A stretch of DNA of 64,000 nt from Endozoicomonas acroporae (lineage in GTDB: Bacteria > Pseudomonadota > Gammaproteobacteria > Pseudomonadales > Endozoicomonadaceae): positions 97,512-161,511 of the forward strand of contig NZ_PJPV01000009.1 in NCBI RefSeq assembly GCF_002864045.1, in the 5' to 3' direction. Below are positions 27,015 to 36,751 of this stretch, in pieces; the stretch's first letter is position 1, and every line of letters starts with the position of its first letter. A model generated the notes under the pieces. The model was given only the letters and a program-made list of their open reading frames with translations, was not told the DNA's origin and made no database searches. Both the position numbers and the translations under genes were made by a program.

Positions 27015-28352
27015 TCAGAGCTGGATCTCAACGTAGGCCTGATCGCGGATTTCCCGCAGCCAGACTTGCAGTTCTTCTTCAAACTTGCGATTACTGAGCA
27101 GTTCTCTTACCTGGTTGCGGCGAACCTGGGTGCTGATGTCAGACTGTCGTTTGCCCAGCACTTCGAGAATATGCCAGCCGTAGGTGGTGCGAAATGGCTC
27201 GCTGACTACTTTTTCCGGAATGATGTTCATCACGGTCTGGAATTCCGGAACCAGTGTTTCTGGAGAAATCCATCCCATATCACCGCCATTGAGCGCAGAA
27301 GCAGTATCGTCAGAATACGCTTTGGCAAGCTCGCTGAACGCTTCCCCCGCCTGAACCCGCTGATACAGTTTCTTCGCCTGCATCTGGGACTCAAGGTTAC
27401 TGCGAATTTCATTGGGCTTGATCAGGATATGGCGAACATGAACCTGACTCTGAACCACTTTTTTATTCCCCCTGGTATCCATAAGTTTGATGATATGGAA
27501 ACCGGCAGGGCTGCGAATAGCGTCGGAGGTCTGCCCCGGGGTCATGTTAATGGCCTGTTCCGCAAAAAGCGTGGGGAGCTGGTCGGCTTTTCGCCAGCCG
27601 AGGTCGCCACCTTCCAGGGCATTCTGCCCTCTGGAATTGGCAATGGCCAGGGCCTGAAAATCTGCCCCCTGACGCAGTTGTCCAGACAGATCATCTGCAA
27701 GGCGCTCTGCACTCTGGACCTGGTCGGGTGTGGCATTGTCGGGAGTGGCAATCAGAATATGACCCAGACGATATTCCGTCTGCACTTGCGCCAGCCCTTC
27801 AGGAGAGCTCAGGAAGTTATCAATTTCCTGTTCGCTGACCTGGACCCGCTGGGCAACCTGGCGCTGACGAACACGGTTAAGAATCATTTCCCGGCGAATT
27901 TCTTCACGGGCCTGGCTGAACGACAGGCCATCCGCTTCCAGGTTTTGCCGGAACGCTTCCAGGGTCATCTGGTTGCGCTGGGCGATTCGGGCAATGGCGT
28001 CATTAAGAGCCCAGTCATCAATACGGATGCCTCCGCGCTTGCCCATCTGGATCTGAATGTTTTCCAGTATCAGCTGTTCCAGTACCTGGTTTTTCAGCAC
28101 ATCTTCCGGCGGCAGGTTGATATTTCTCGATGCCAGCTGGCGATGCACCGCGTCAATGCGGGCATCCAGCTCGCTTTGCATGATCACGTCCTGATCAATT
28201 TTGGCAACGATTCGATCCAGTTCCAGCTGGCTCCGGGCGATGCCATTCTGCGGGGTTTGCGCCGCATCATTTGACTGTGCGTAAACGCCACCGCTGCTGA
28301 AAGACAGCAGGCACAAGGAAGCCAGTGCCATGCTTTTTAATCCCTTCATCAT
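27015..28352 (-). CDS. surA: Periplasmic peptidyl-prolyl isomerase and chaperone SurA
   Basis: Main periplasmic chaperone escorting outer-membrane proteins, including LptD, to the BAM complex. 445 residues with a signal peptide ending GGVYAQ (about residue 26). N-terminal chaperone domain ([19 protein letters not shown]), then two parvulin domains: first around [10 protein letters not shown] (near 190), second around [10 protein letters not shown] (near 305), and the C-terminal helix LRQ-like end. Starts at the base after the lptD stop, so the two are translationally linked as in other gammaproteobacteria. Confidence 0.95.
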   Translation of the reverse strand: MMKGLKSMALASLCLLSFSSGGVYAQSNDAAQTPQNGIARSQLELDRIVAKIDQDVIMQSELDARIDAVHRQLASRNINLPPEDVLKNQVLEQLILENIQIQMGKRGGIRIDDWALNDAIARIAQRNQMTLEAFRQNLEADGLSFSQAREEIRREMILNRVRQRQVAQRVQVSEQEIDNFLSSPEGLAQVQTEYRLGHILIATPDNATPDQVQSAERLADDLSGQLRQGADFQALAIANSRGQNALEGGDLGWRKADQLPTLFAEQAINMTPGQTSDAIRSPAGFHIIKLMDTRGNKKVVQSQVHVRHILIKPNEIRSNLESQMQAKKLYQRVQAGEAFSELAKAYSDDTASALNGGDMGWISPETLVPEFQTVMNIIPEKVVSEPFRTTYGWHILEVLGKRQSDISTQVRRNQVRELLSNRKFEEELQVWLREIRDQAYVEIQL

Positions 28353-31133
28353 CTACTTCTCATCCCCTGCGTAACCTTTAATACCTTTGATGTACTGTTT
28401 TGTGGTGCCACCGGTCAGATCCCCAAGTCCTCTCAGGACAAACTGCAGAAATACGCCGTTTTTGCTGTCAGGGTGATCAATGTTGTCATCATCCTCAACC
28501 CACTTGCGCCACAGTACACGTACCTGATAACAGCAACTGTTATATTCGACTCCGGATAATATCTCAAGGTTCCGCTTGTTGGTTAAATCGTACTGCCAGC
28601 GGCCCATGGCTGACCAGTTGGTGGTCACAGGCCATGCGATAGAGAGGTCGGTCTGGCTCAGGTTGTTGTCGGTGGTCAGACCGGTATTTTGATCCAGCTC
28701 GTTTTTAACAAAACGATCAGCCTGACTCAGGAAACGATAGCCAGCGTTCATGACACGGCGATCATCCGGTTTGTACTGGTAGTAAAGACCGTAGCTGTCC
28801 AGTTTGTTGTTACTGGTATCCCACATCAGATCCTGACGGATGTTCATACTGCGATTAATGTTATAAACCAGTTCCGATGCCAGTGGTGACACTGAATCCT
28901 GCATTTCTTCCAGCAGGCGCTTGGTCTCATCGCCCGGATCGGTATCCAGGTCCTGGTCAGTAACACCCTGGTCAATACCGGCAATAGGGCTGATCCACAG
29001 TTGACGATCTTCAAAATAGATGATCTGACCAATGCCAAAGCGCACCCGCTCAAAGCCATCATCTTCTATCAGCCGGGTTGTCAGGCCCAGGGAGAGCTGG
29101 TTGGCATCACCTAACCGGTCGTGGCCGGAGAAGCGGCTGTCGCGCCAGAGTGAGTTGTAGTTGAAGTTCATCAGTGCGGTATCAAACACCGGGTTCATCT
29201 CCTGCCCCTCTTTATAGGGGGAGTAGAGATACTTCATCCTGGGCTCAAGAGTGTGGGTGAATTCGGTGCCACCGATATTGGTGAAGCGGTCAAAGTAAAG
29301 GCCGCTGTCAATGCTGAATGTGGGCACTGTTGTCTTGGGTGACTCGGTGTAATCTGCAGCGGTGAAGTTGCCGTAGGCCCTATTCAGGTCAGTCTCTACC
29401 TCAGTTGCACTCAGGTCCGTCAGCCGGTATTCAACATGTTGCACCTTCACCGCCGGGCGGATAAATGCATAGCTCCAGTCAAAAGAGTAACCTGCCCCGG
29501 TTTCCAGGTAGAGCCGTTCACCATTGGCGCTTTTAATACCGTAACCTTCGTCGTATACGCTCTCGAAGTATTCGTTATCCGGTGTTGTTTTCGATTCTTC
29601 CTTAACATAATGCCAATTATCATCACGGGAGAACTTCGTGTAGTCGGCCACATAATTCAGGTTCAAGCGGCTACTGGCCAGCCAGTTACCAGACAGTTTG
29701 ATCTGAGGCAGTTTGTTATAGATGTCATCTGACGTCTGGTTCATATTCTGGTATTGGTGAGCATCCACACTAAACTGCCAGCTGTGGTTGGTATCCCCTC
29801 CCAGGTAGCGGGTACTTATCCGTTGGTTCAGCGGTGCATTGGCAGACAGGTTGAGGCTGGTGCTGAAATCATCCAGATACTTTTTATCGCTGGCTTTGGT
29901 GTAGTCGACTTCTGCCGTCCAGCGGCTGGTCAGGTTGGTCTGCTGACGATAGTTGAGCAACCAGCGGTGGTCATTGTAATAAGGGTTCTCTTTTTTCAGC
30001 TGATCTTTGTCCAGCAATCCGGAAAGCCCCAGTTCACCCCGGGTGTTACCCACCAGATAGCGGAACTCGTTCTCCAGCATTACTCCCCGTTTGCTCATAT
30101 ATCTGGGCGTCAGGGTGGCATCATAGTTGGGTGCAATATTCAGGTAATAAGGGATGGCAAAGTCCAAACCGTTATCACTGCTTTGGGATAGCGTAGGGTA
30201 AAGAAAACCGGACTTTCTTCGGTCATCAATTGGGAAAGACAAATATGGCGTGTAGAGGATTGGCAGACCTTGCACACGGACGACGGCATTTTTGGCCAGA
30301 CCCTGACCACTACCCATATCAAGGGTTACCTGTTGCCCGGACAGCTGCCAGCCTTTGTCACCTGGAGGGCAGGTGGTGTAAGTGGCGTCAGACAATTCAA
30401 GCGTAGTGTCTTCATTGCGGACGATGCGCCTGGCACTGCCTCGGGCTTTCTGCTCATGCATCACATAAGCGGTGTTCTCAAGGGTTGCACGGCCACTGTC
30501 GAGTTGTAGATCACCTTTGTCACCGACCAGCAGCACGCCACTGTCCCGAAAGCGAACGTTGCCTTCGAACTGGCCATGGTTCCGGCTTTTGTCCAGCGTG
30601 GCGTGGTCACTTTCAAACTGCCGACTGCCCTGGCGGACCGTAACATCACCCTTGAAGGTGGCAACTGAGTCTTTGTCATAACTGGATTCATTGGACTCGG
30701 CGACAATGGGTGCATTATTGCTATCCCCGCTATAGTCTTTGCCAGGTCTGGGCGGTTCGATATAAGCGCCGCAGCTATAGAAAGGCTCAGTTGACCTTCT
30801 CTGTGCCGAGAGGTCCCGGATAGGTTGCCAGTCCAGTTGTTGTTTGAGGGCGGCGTTTTGACCGTTGGTGGCAGGCTTTATTGGCGTCGTCGATTTTTTC
30901 GGGTTTCTGACCTGCTGTTTGGCCCCGGGCTTCGGTTGCGCCGGTTTGGATTTGCCGGTTGCAGGATGACAACTCCAATGACCATTAGCCAGTGTCTGGC
31001 AGTGCCATTCGCTCTGTTGACCACCCGAGGGTTCAGCGGCAATGACTCTGGCTGCTGGCTGGCTGGCAATAATGCTGGTTGCAATGACCAGTGTCAGTGC
31101 TTTTGGGGTAAAGGGTAATGGGGGCATATCCAT
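28353..31133 (-). CDS. lptD: LPS-assembly protein LptD (OstA/Imp)
   Basis: Outer-membrane beta-barrel that with LptE inserts lipopolysaccharide into the outer leaflet. 926 residues. Signal peptide ends near VIAAEPS (about residue 33); a Pro/Lys/Gln-rich linker follows to about residue 110, longer than in E. coli. The periplasmic LptA-like jelly roll starts DSVATFKGDVTVRQGSR (near 155), then the OstA C-terminal barrel (LPILYTPYLSFPIDDRRKSG, SGFLYPTLSQSS). A CC pair (YNSCCYQVRVLWRKW) near the end fits the disulfides needed for LptD function. First gene of the operon with surA; divergent from amgK. Confidence 0.95.
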   Translation of the reverse strand: MDMPPLPFTPKALTLVIATSIIASQPAARVIAAEPSGGQQSEWHCQTLANGHWSCHPATGKSKPAQPKPGAKQQVRNPKKSTTPIKPATNGQNAALKQQLDWQPIRDLSAQRRSTEPFYSCGAYIEPPRPGKDYSGDSNNAPIVAESNESSYDKDSVATFKGDVTVRQGSRQFESDHATLDKSRNHGQFEGNVRFRDSGVLLVGDKGDLQLDSGRATLENTAYVMHEQKARGSARRIVRNEDTTLELSDATYTTCPPGDKGWQLSGQQVTLDMGSGQGLAKNAVVRVQGLPILYTPYLSFPIDDRRKSGFLYPTLSQSSDNGLDFAIPYYLNIAPNYDATLTPRYMSKRGVMLENEFRYLVGNTRGELGLSGLLDKDQLKKENPYYNDHRWLLNYRQQTNLTSRWTAEVDYTKASDKKYLDDFSTSLNLSANAPLNQRISTRYLGGDTNHSWQFSVDAHQYQNMNQTSDDIYNKLPQIKLSGNWLASSRLNLNYVADYTKFSRDDNWHYVKEESKTTPDNEYFESVYDEGYGIKSANGERLYLETGAGYSFDWSYAFIRPAVKVQHVEYRLTDLSATEVETDLNRAYGNFTAADYTESPKTTVPTFSIDSGLYFDRFTNIGGTEFTHTLEPRMKYLYSPYKEGQEMNPVFDTALMNFNYNSLWRDSRFSGHDRLGDANQLSLGLTTRLIEDDGFERVRFGIGQIIYFEDRQLWISPIAGIDQGVTDQDLDTDPGDETKRLLEEMQDSVSPLASELVYNINRSMNIRQDLMWDTSNNKLDSYGLYYQYKPDDRRVMNAGYRFLSQADRFVKNELDQNTGLTTDNNLSQTDLSIAWPVTTNWSAMGRWQYDLTNKRNLEILSGVEYNSCCYQVRVLWRKWVEDDDNIDHPDSKNGVFLQFVLRGLGDLTGGTTKQYIKGIKGYAGDEK

Positions 31134-31690
31134 AAGCTCAGCAATCCTGGGGCAACATTCTTATTTGGCGAGTAGGGGCAAGAAAAGGCTGCGTTAAAGT
31201 AATGGTCTGGTGTTGTTTATCTGGCGATATGAAAACGGCATATCCAACTTTCTTTTCAGAAGCTGGCCTCATGAATGCGGATACCGGGAAAAAAAACGAT
31301 CGTCTCTTTTCGGGTTTGAAACCTGTGATGTTCTCGACATAACGAATGAGGTGGCTTTTCATGAAAATAAACTTGCTCGTTCCAGGGCCTGTTGACGTTT
31401 CGTTGCGTGCTCAGCGGGACGCGCAGGATCAATGCAGAAGGAAGGTTTAAACCTCATAATGTGCATACTGCATTTGAGTCGCAATATTCTATATCCAATT
31501 GCACAGGAAATGCAGTGTTAAATCCACTGGGAACTTTGAACACGAGAGCCTGAAATGTCAAATGTCGTTATTTCATTTTCTCCCGGGCTGGGAACCTTAT
31601 GTCAATAGAGCCTAAGCGCCAATAGGCCAGAATAGCTCTCTGTGGTAGTCTTGGGTATTGATCTGACATTGCTAATGGGAAGCAAAAGCG
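31134..31690. other. Divergent intergenic region between lptD and amgK
   Basis: About 555 bases holding the promoters of both divergent operons. A short reverse-strand frame (31138-31362) has no recognisable features and is not called. Bases 31384-31426 repeat the IS-end-like motif seen at 23911. The part 31430-31560 is A/T-rich. Confidence 0.45.
31384..31426. repeat. 43-bp dispersed motif, copy 2 (IS-end-like)
   Basis: AGGGCCTGTTGACGTTTCG followed by CTCAGCGGGACGCGCAG; partner of 23911-23953. It lies in the lptD-amgK promoter region. Confidence 0.55.
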
Positions 31691-32782
31691 TTGGCCACAA
31701 CAATTTCAGAGCTTCAGAACGTTTCTGAAGCATCTTGCCGTCGGGAACAACTGGCACAATGGGTTGTTTCAGTGTTATCTGGCGGACAAAGCCCTGCCTT
31801 TGATCATGGGAACCTTGATGCAGGTGCTTCAATGCCTTTACAGGCCATTGGCAGTGATGCAGGTTTTCGAAAATATTACCGGGTTAAAACCCCTCAGCGG
31901 ACGCTGGTTGCCGTAGACGCTCCTCCGGCAACAGAAGATACCCGCACCTTTGTTGAGATAGCATCACACTGGCGGGCAGGCGGGGTCCACGTTCCTGAGG
32001 TGTTTGCGGTTGATTATGAGCATGGCTTTATGCTTCAGGAGGATCTGGGGGATACGCCAATGCAGGTTTTACTGCAAGGTTCTGCCGCCGACCAGCACTA
32101 TCCGCAGCTTCTGGACACCTTACTCACCGTACAGCAACAGTTGCCTGATAACCTGCCTCCCTACGATGAAAAGCTGATCCGCCTTGAGCTGTCTCTTTAT
32201 CCCCAGTGGTTTCTTGGGGCGCTGATGGGATTTGATGCTGAAGATTCTCACATTATGCAGCCGCTGACGGGGCTGTTTTCTTCGCTGGTATCAACGTTTC
32301 TTGACCAGCCAAAGGGGACGGTTCATCGTGATTACCATTCCCGGAACCTGATGCTGGCACCGGATGGCAGTATTGGGGTTATTGATTTTCAGGGAGCGCT
32401 GCATGGGCCATTGCTTTATGACGTCGTGTCTTTATTGAGGGACTGCTACATAGCCTGGCCTGAAGAAAAGATAGATCGCTGGTTTTCCTCCTTTATTGCC
32501 CGTCACCCGATGTTGGCAGATTATGATCAGGAACAGCTGAAAACCTGGTTTGATCTCACGGGTTTACAGCGTCATCTGAAATGTCTGGGGATCTTTTCCA
32601 GGTTATGGTTGCGTGATGGCAAACCCGGCTACCTTAACGATATTCCAAGAACCCTGGGGTATGTGGTGTCCATCTGCCAGCGATACCCTCAATGCAAAGC
32701 CCATGCCGAGTGGCTGCAAAAGGGCGTTGAACCTTTGGTTAAAGGGCGGCTTAAACAGGTAATGGAGGAAGCCGGTGTATGA
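31691..32782 (+). CDS. amgK: Anomeric N-acetylmuramate/N-acetylglucosamine kinase AmgK
   Basis: Aminoglycoside-phosphotransferase-fold sugar kinase of the MurU cell-wall recycling route: phosphorylates MurNAc (and GlcNAc) at C1. 363 residues from a TTG start at 31691, the only in-frame start ahead of the GSDAGFRKYYRVKT nucleotide-binding strand; GGGAAG lies upstream. Catalytic loop HRDYHSRNLML near residue 215 and metal site VIDFQGALHGPLLYDVVSLL follow. Overlaps murU by four bases (ATGA). The amgK-murU pair divergent from lptD is also the Pseudomonas arrangement. The start codon is the least certain point. Confidence 0.9.
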   Translation: MATTISELQNVSEASCRREQLAQWVVSVLSGGQSPAFDHGNLDAGASMPLQAIGSDAGFRKYYRVKTPQRTLVAVDAPPATEDTRTFVEIASHWRAGGVHVPEVFAVDYEHGFMLQEDLGDTPMQVLLQGSAADQHYPQLLDTLLTVQQQLPDNLPPYDEKLIRLELSLYPQWFLGALMGFDAEDSHIMQPLTGLFSSLVSTFLDQPKGTVHRDYHSRNLMLAPDGSIGVIDFQGALHGPLLYDVVSLLRDCYIAWPEEKIDRWFSSFIARHPMLADYDQEQLKTWFDLTGLQRHLKCLGIFSRLWLRDGKPGYLNDIPRTLGYVVSICQRYPQCKAHAEWLQKGVEPLVKGRLKQVMEEAGV

Positions 32783-33531
32783 AGGCCATGATACTTGCCG
32801 CAGGTTATGGCAAAAGACTCAGACCCATTACCCTGTCCATTCCCAAACCCCTGGTACCAGTGGCAGGAAAACCCCTGATTACCTATCATATCGAGCGGTT
32901 GGTGCAGGCTGGTTTCAGGGAACTGGTCATTAATCATGGCTGGTTGGGTGAAAAGATTGAGGAGGCACTTGGCTCAGGTTCCGACTGGGGGGTAACTATT
33001 CAGTACTCTCCGGAAGGCGAGCCTCTGGAAACCGGCGGTGGGATTTGTCGAGCCCTGCCGCTGCTGGCTCAAGGCCAGGCGGGCGAAAGTGATGCTCCGT
33101 TTGTGGTGGTGAATGGGGATGTTTATACAGATATCTGTCTGAAAAATCTGCTGCTCCCGCAAGGCATGCTGGCGCATCTAGTGATGGTTGATAACCCGGA
33201 CTTCCATCCGGCAGGGGATTTTTGTCTCGACGATGGGATTCTTTTTGAGAAAGCAGCAATGCCGGAAAAAGCCAGACTGACATTCAGTGGCGTCAGCATA
33301 CTATCCCCGCGATTATTTGACGGGTGTCAGCGTGGCACAGCCTTTGCCCTGGCTCCGTTATTGATTGAGGCCATGCAACAGGGCCGGGTCAGTGGCCAGT
33401 ACCACCATGGTTTCTGGACGGATGTGGGTTCTGTTGAACGGCTACAGGCACTGGAAGGCTATCTTCAAAAACAGCAGCAGGACCGGCCGCAAAGCCAAAA
33501 CAATCTTCAAGATCAGAGCAGGACTTCATGA
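32779..33531 (+). CDS. murU: N-acetylmuramate alpha-1-phosphate uridylyltransferase MurU
   Basis: Nucleotidyltransferase making UDP-MurNAc from MurNAc-1-phosphate, the product of AmgK, and so bypassing the fosfomycin-sensitive MurA step. 250 residues. N-terminal AMILAAGYGKRLRPITLSIP with KPLVPVAGKPLITY is the sugar-nucleotide pyrophosphorylase signature; VVNGDVYTD binds metal; GFWTDVGSVERL lies near the end. About 25 extra Gln/Lys-rich residues follow. Shares ATGA overlaps with amgK before and djlA after it, giving a tightly coupled trio. Confidence 0.92.
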   Translation: MKAMILAAGYGKRLRPITLSIPKPLVPVAGKPLITYHIERLVQAGFRELVINHGWLGEKIEEALGSGSDWGVTIQYSPEGEPLETGGGICRALPLLAQGQAGESDAPFVVVNGDVYTDICLKNLLLPQGMLAHLVMVDNPDFHPAGDFCLDDGILFEKAAMPEKARLTFSGVSILSPRLFDGCQRGTAFALAPLLIEAMQQGRVSGQYHHGFWTDVGSVERLQALEGYLQKQQQDRPQSQNNLQDQSRTS

Positions 33532-34349
33532 CCGCAATAGTAATTGGCGCGTTGGTTGGATTCATGACCGGTGGACCCTTTGGCGCTATTTTGGGCGCAT
33601 TTGTGGGTTCCTGGATTAACCGGACCTATTTAGGTGGGCAGGGAGCTGCTGGCTTCGGGACTTCTGCCGCTTATCGTCAAAAAGCCCAGACCGCCTTTTT
33701 CAGGGCAACGTTTCTGGTGATGGGCCGTGTGGCAAAAGCGGACGGCCGGGTAAGTGAGTACGAAATAGAAACAGCACGAGCCATTATGCATAACATGCGC
33801 CTCTCAGAAGAGCAGCGCAGGATGGCAATAGAGCTGTTTAACGAGGGCAAGAAGCCGTCTTCCGATATTGAAGGTGCGCTTCGGTCATTTCGTGAGGTGG
33901 CCGGTGCCAGCACACTGATTCCCATGTTTCTGGAGATTCAACTGTCGGCAGCCTATGCCGACGGTGGGCTGAGCCCTTCAGAAAAAGCGGTATTCAAGCA
34001 GGTTTGCAGTATTCTGGGGGTGGGCAACTTTGCTTTTGAGCAAATTCACAAACGGTTTATTGCCCAGAGAGAGTATTATCAGCAAGGTGGCTATCATTCC
34101 GGAGCCGGTGGCAACCGATCATCTTCAGGAATGGATCTGAAGCGGGCCTATGATGTTCTGGGCGTGCCAGACAGAGCCTCAGATGCTGAAGTCAAGAAGG
34201 CTTATCGTAAGCTGATGAGCGAACACCATCCGGATAAACTGGTGGCCAAGGGGTTGCCTGAGGAAATGATGGCAGTTGCCAAGGAAAAAACCCAGGAAAT
34301 TCAGGGGGCTTATGATCAGGTTCGGGCAGCCAGAAAGGCCACGGGATAG
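33528..34349 (+). CDS. djlA: Membrane-anchored co-chaperone DjlA
   Basis: 273 residues. An N-terminal glycine-rich membrane segment (IVIGALVGFMTGGPFGAILG and following) anchors the protein; a central TerB-like helical domain (residues about 60-175) contains MGRVAKADGRVSEYEI and YADGGLSPSEK; a C-terminal J domain (from about residue 205, LKRAYDVLGVPDRASDAEVK) has the HPD tripeptide in SEHHPDKLVAKGLP. J domain at the C-terminus is the DjlA layout; it stimulates DnaK. ATG overlaps the murU stop by four bases. Confidence 0.94.
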   Translation: MTAIVIGALVGFMTGGPFGAILGAFVGSWINRTYLGGQGAAGFGTSAAYRQKAQTAFFRATFLVMGRVAKADGRVSEYEIETARAIMHNMRLSEEQRRMAIELFNEGKKPSSDIEGALRSFREVAGASTLIPMFLEIQLSAAYADGGLSPSEKAVFKQVCSILGVGNFAFEQIHKRFIAQREYYQQGGYHSGAGGNRSSSGMDLKRAYDVLGVPDRASDAEVKKAYRKLMSEHHPDKLVAKGLPEEMMAVAKEKTQEIQGAYDQVRAARKATG

Positions 34350-34424
34350 TTAGAATAGGCAGCTGTCTTTATAATGATTTTAGATAGTTGCTACTTTTAT
34401 ACGGCCTTCAGGGGAACTTTTTCA

Positions 34425-34470
34425 GGATTAAGTTGACTAAATGACCAACAGACTAAATCTTAACTTAATC
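34425..34470. repeat. Inverted repeat upstream of a small orphan gene
   Basis: GATTAAGTT at the left and AACTTAATC at the right, 28 bases apart, with a partial second pairing (GACTAAAT twice inside). It ends just before the GGAGG ribosome site of the next small gene. It may be an operator or a leader structure. Confidence 0.4.
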
Positions 34471-34487
34471 ATCTGGAGGCCGGGGCT

Positions 34488-34703
34488 GTGATTTATTCAA
34501 AACGTAAGCAGTTTATGTACTGGTATGTTCCAGCCACTACAAGGATTGACCTTGATTCCAATCGTTCTGTGATCTATTGCTTTTCAGAGTTGCCGCGAAA
34601 GGTGAGATCAGCACTGAGAAGAAAAAAGAAGTATCTCATTTTCAAAGAAATTAATGAATTCTCCACCTCTATCGTTGAGAGGGAAGTCCAACCTTCTGTT
34701 TAA
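34488..34703 (+). CDS. Small basic hypothetical protein, 71 aa
   Basis: Starts at GTG with CTGGAGGC eight bases upstream, a strong ribosome site. Rich in Lys and Arg (KVRSALRRKKKYLIF in the centre) with several Tyr. No domain recognised. A+T content is clearly higher than in the flanking housekeeping genes, matching the larger orphan gene downstream, so both may have been acquired together. Confidence 0.4.
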   Translation: MIYSKRKQFMYWYVPATTRIDLDSNRSVIYCFSELPRKVRSALRRKKKYLIFKEINEFSTSIVEREVQPSV

Positions 34704-34859
34704 TTCTTGCTTTAGATTCTTTGGGTGTTCTGTCATTTTTTGGAAATAATCGTAATTCCTGAAATGACTCAATAGAACTAAATCGGTTAATGAAGGTCTG
34801 ATCTTTCACTGTCAGCAAGTCATCTCAAATGGGTGAAATCACGGGGTGGTGAAAGGTCG

Positions 34860-36560
34860 ATGAATGTTACACTTAACGTCAAATATTATTGGGGCCTAAG
34901 AGATTTTTATCGTAAAGACAAACCCTACGATGGGTTTGGCAATGTAACAAAGCTAAATATATATTCAGATGTAAAAAAGGACGAAAACAGGAAAGTCCAC
35001 CGTGTCGACACTGGCCGGATTGTAAGGGCGGTATCCTGTGATCATCCTATCCTGGTTGATCCGTGCAGGGTAGGCCGTTGCCTTGTAGAAATGGATTTAT
35101 CCAGCCGTTATATGGTGGTTGGCGACGCGTGGTGTGGCACTGATTTTCAAGGAATTGTCAGAAGTTTAAGTGAGAAAAGGATTTGCGTCTTGACTGAAGT
35201 TCAACGACATGATGTTAATGCAGTAAAATCAATGCTTGAAAAAAGTTATTACACCGATGACGGTGAGTTAAAGGATACTACATTTACAGATAATCTGTCT
35301 CCGGAAAACATGGCTGAAGCGGGAATCGAATTCGTCAGGGATGGGGTCGTATGTTGCTATTATGGTTACATTGGACGTCGTAAACACTATATGAATATTT
35401 CTTCAGAGTGGCATGGCTGTCAGACTACACCAACGCTCAGGCATCAAGAGTTGTTTAATGGCCCACCTTGTATCGAGCTAAAAAAATACCAGTTTCCGAT
35501 GTTGACCAATGAGTCTGGTGAAGATGCCACTGGAGCAACTTACCGGATGCTTATTCCTGGTGGTGTTGGCGGGCACCCACAAGCCGGTTGTAATGCAGCA
35601 ATGCTGGTGACTAACAAAAATCATGAGTTACCTGTATTGAACAGAGAAACCGCACAGCACGAAGTGTTGCTGGTAATCATTGACACATTGAAGAAAAAGA
35701 TCAAAAACAGGATTGAGAAAAGTAATATCGGTATTCTGGACTTCACCCAACAGGCTCAGCAGTTGATATACCTTGAGCATTTCACCCCCTTAATTGGCAA
35801 ACTTCAGCTGGCAACAGAGCGATTGATCATGCTGATGAATCGGGTTCAATTGCAGTTGGTAGATAAAGATGACAAGGATACGATCAGAAAAAAAATAGAT
35901 GAGATTGCTGAAGCTCTGAAAGTGGATGGCATTAAAAAAGAAATGGGCAAAATTATTGAAGCAATCACTGATTATGAAAAGGCAAACTTTTTGTCAGTAA
36001 TGACTAAATGCCCTGCATATCTTAAGCGTGTGGGTGATATTGATGGTATGCCTGGTCTTGATATTGTCGAGCAAGAGCTGGTTAAGTTGAGCGAAACTTA
36101 TTCCAAACATTTTTTTCAGAATGATTTTTTTAACAGGGTCATCAACACTTCGGATTTTGACGATTTATTTGCTAAATTTCAGCACCTTTTCTGGAACAGA
36201 TCAGACGACAATAAGTTAATTGTTGATATAACGGCTTCCCGAAGTGAACTTTTGAAAAGCATAAATGCGGTTCACGAAAAGGTCGAAGAGCTGTTAGCAA
36301 TCTACCTGGAGGCCTGTAAAAGCAACGTTTTTGTTGATTCAGGCAATCCTGCTCAAACTTCGCAAAGCCCCCTGTTAGGTGAGATTGTACCCGATTGGCT
36401 CAAACCGGCATCCCTTGCTAGTGGTCAAACGTCTATTGCCCGGGGAAAAACAAAAAATGCTTTTCGACTGCCCAACTGCTGCGTAACTGGCTGTTTGACT
36501 GATGCTAACCACCTCCTTCACTGTCATTTACCACTAATTGCTGGTCACTCTGCACAGTGA
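34860..36560 (+). CDS. Large hypothetical protein, probable accessory/effector protein
   Basis: 566 residues from ATG 34860 (GAAAGG just upstream; an in-frame GTG at 34833 is possible). No family recognised. The first half is a globular part with YYWGLRDFYRKDKPYDGFGN near the start and several Cys; a central LIPGGVGGHPQAGCNAAM region comes before a helical second half with heptad-like Leu/Ile/Lys patterns (KLQLATERLIMLMNRVQLQL; DTIRKKIDEIAEALKVDGIK). No signal peptide. Codon use is A/T-rich against neighbours, which supports transfer. The last 30 residues are Cys/His-rich and may read through foreign DNA. Confidence 0.6.
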   Translation: MNVTLNVKYYWGLRDFYRKDKPYDGFGNVTKLNIYSDVKKDENRKVHRVDTGRIVRAVSCDHPILVDPCRVGRCLVEMDLSSRYMVVGDAWCGTDFQGIVRSLSEKRICVLTEVQRHDVNAVKSMLEKSYYTDDGELKDTTFTDNLSPENMAEAGIEFVRDGVVCCYYGYIGRRKHYMNISSEWHGCQTTPTLRHQELFNGPPCIELKKYQFPMLTNESGEDATGATYRMLIPGGVGGHPQAGCNAAMLVTNKNHELPVLNRETAQHEVLLVIIDTLKKKIKNRIEKSNIGILDFTQQAQQLIYLEHFTPLIGKLQLATERLIMLMNRVQLQLVDKDDKDTIRKKIDEIAEALKVDGIKKEMGKIIEAITDYEKANFLSVMTKCPAYLKRVGDIDGMPGLDIVEQELVKLSETYSKHFFQNDFFNRVINTSDFDDLFAKFQHLFWNRSDDNKLIVDITASRSELLKSINAVHEKVEELLAIYLEACKSNVFVDSGNPAQTSQSPLLGEIVPDWLKPASLASGQTSIARGKTKNAFRLPNCCVTGCLTDANHLLHCHLPLIAGHSAQ

Positions 36561-36612
36561 AAGTACCGGGCTATTCCGGCGGTGAGTTCTCAAGAAATGG
36601 GGTTGGCAATCC

Positions 36613-36640
36613 AGCCCGGATTCATGAACAATACCCGTGC
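36613..36640. repeat. Possible IS-end relic
   Basis: GCCCGGATTCATGAACAATA resembles the terminal repeat (GCCCGGATATTTCATAAAC) of the family C MITEs in this window, but only one end is visible. The rest of the 36561-36751 gap holds nothing recognisable. Confidence 0.25.
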
Positions 36641-36751
36641 TGGCTTGTTTTCAACAAAAAATAGTCAGCAGTTTGCAATACGAAAAGAGCCAACTTTGTT
36701 TTGAATACCAAGATCCATACGATGAAACTCCTGTAGTTATTTTCGACGCGC

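Noticed and set aside
31138..31362. 74-codon reverse-strand frame next to lptD
   Set aside because: No recognisable features; lies in the divergent promoter region.
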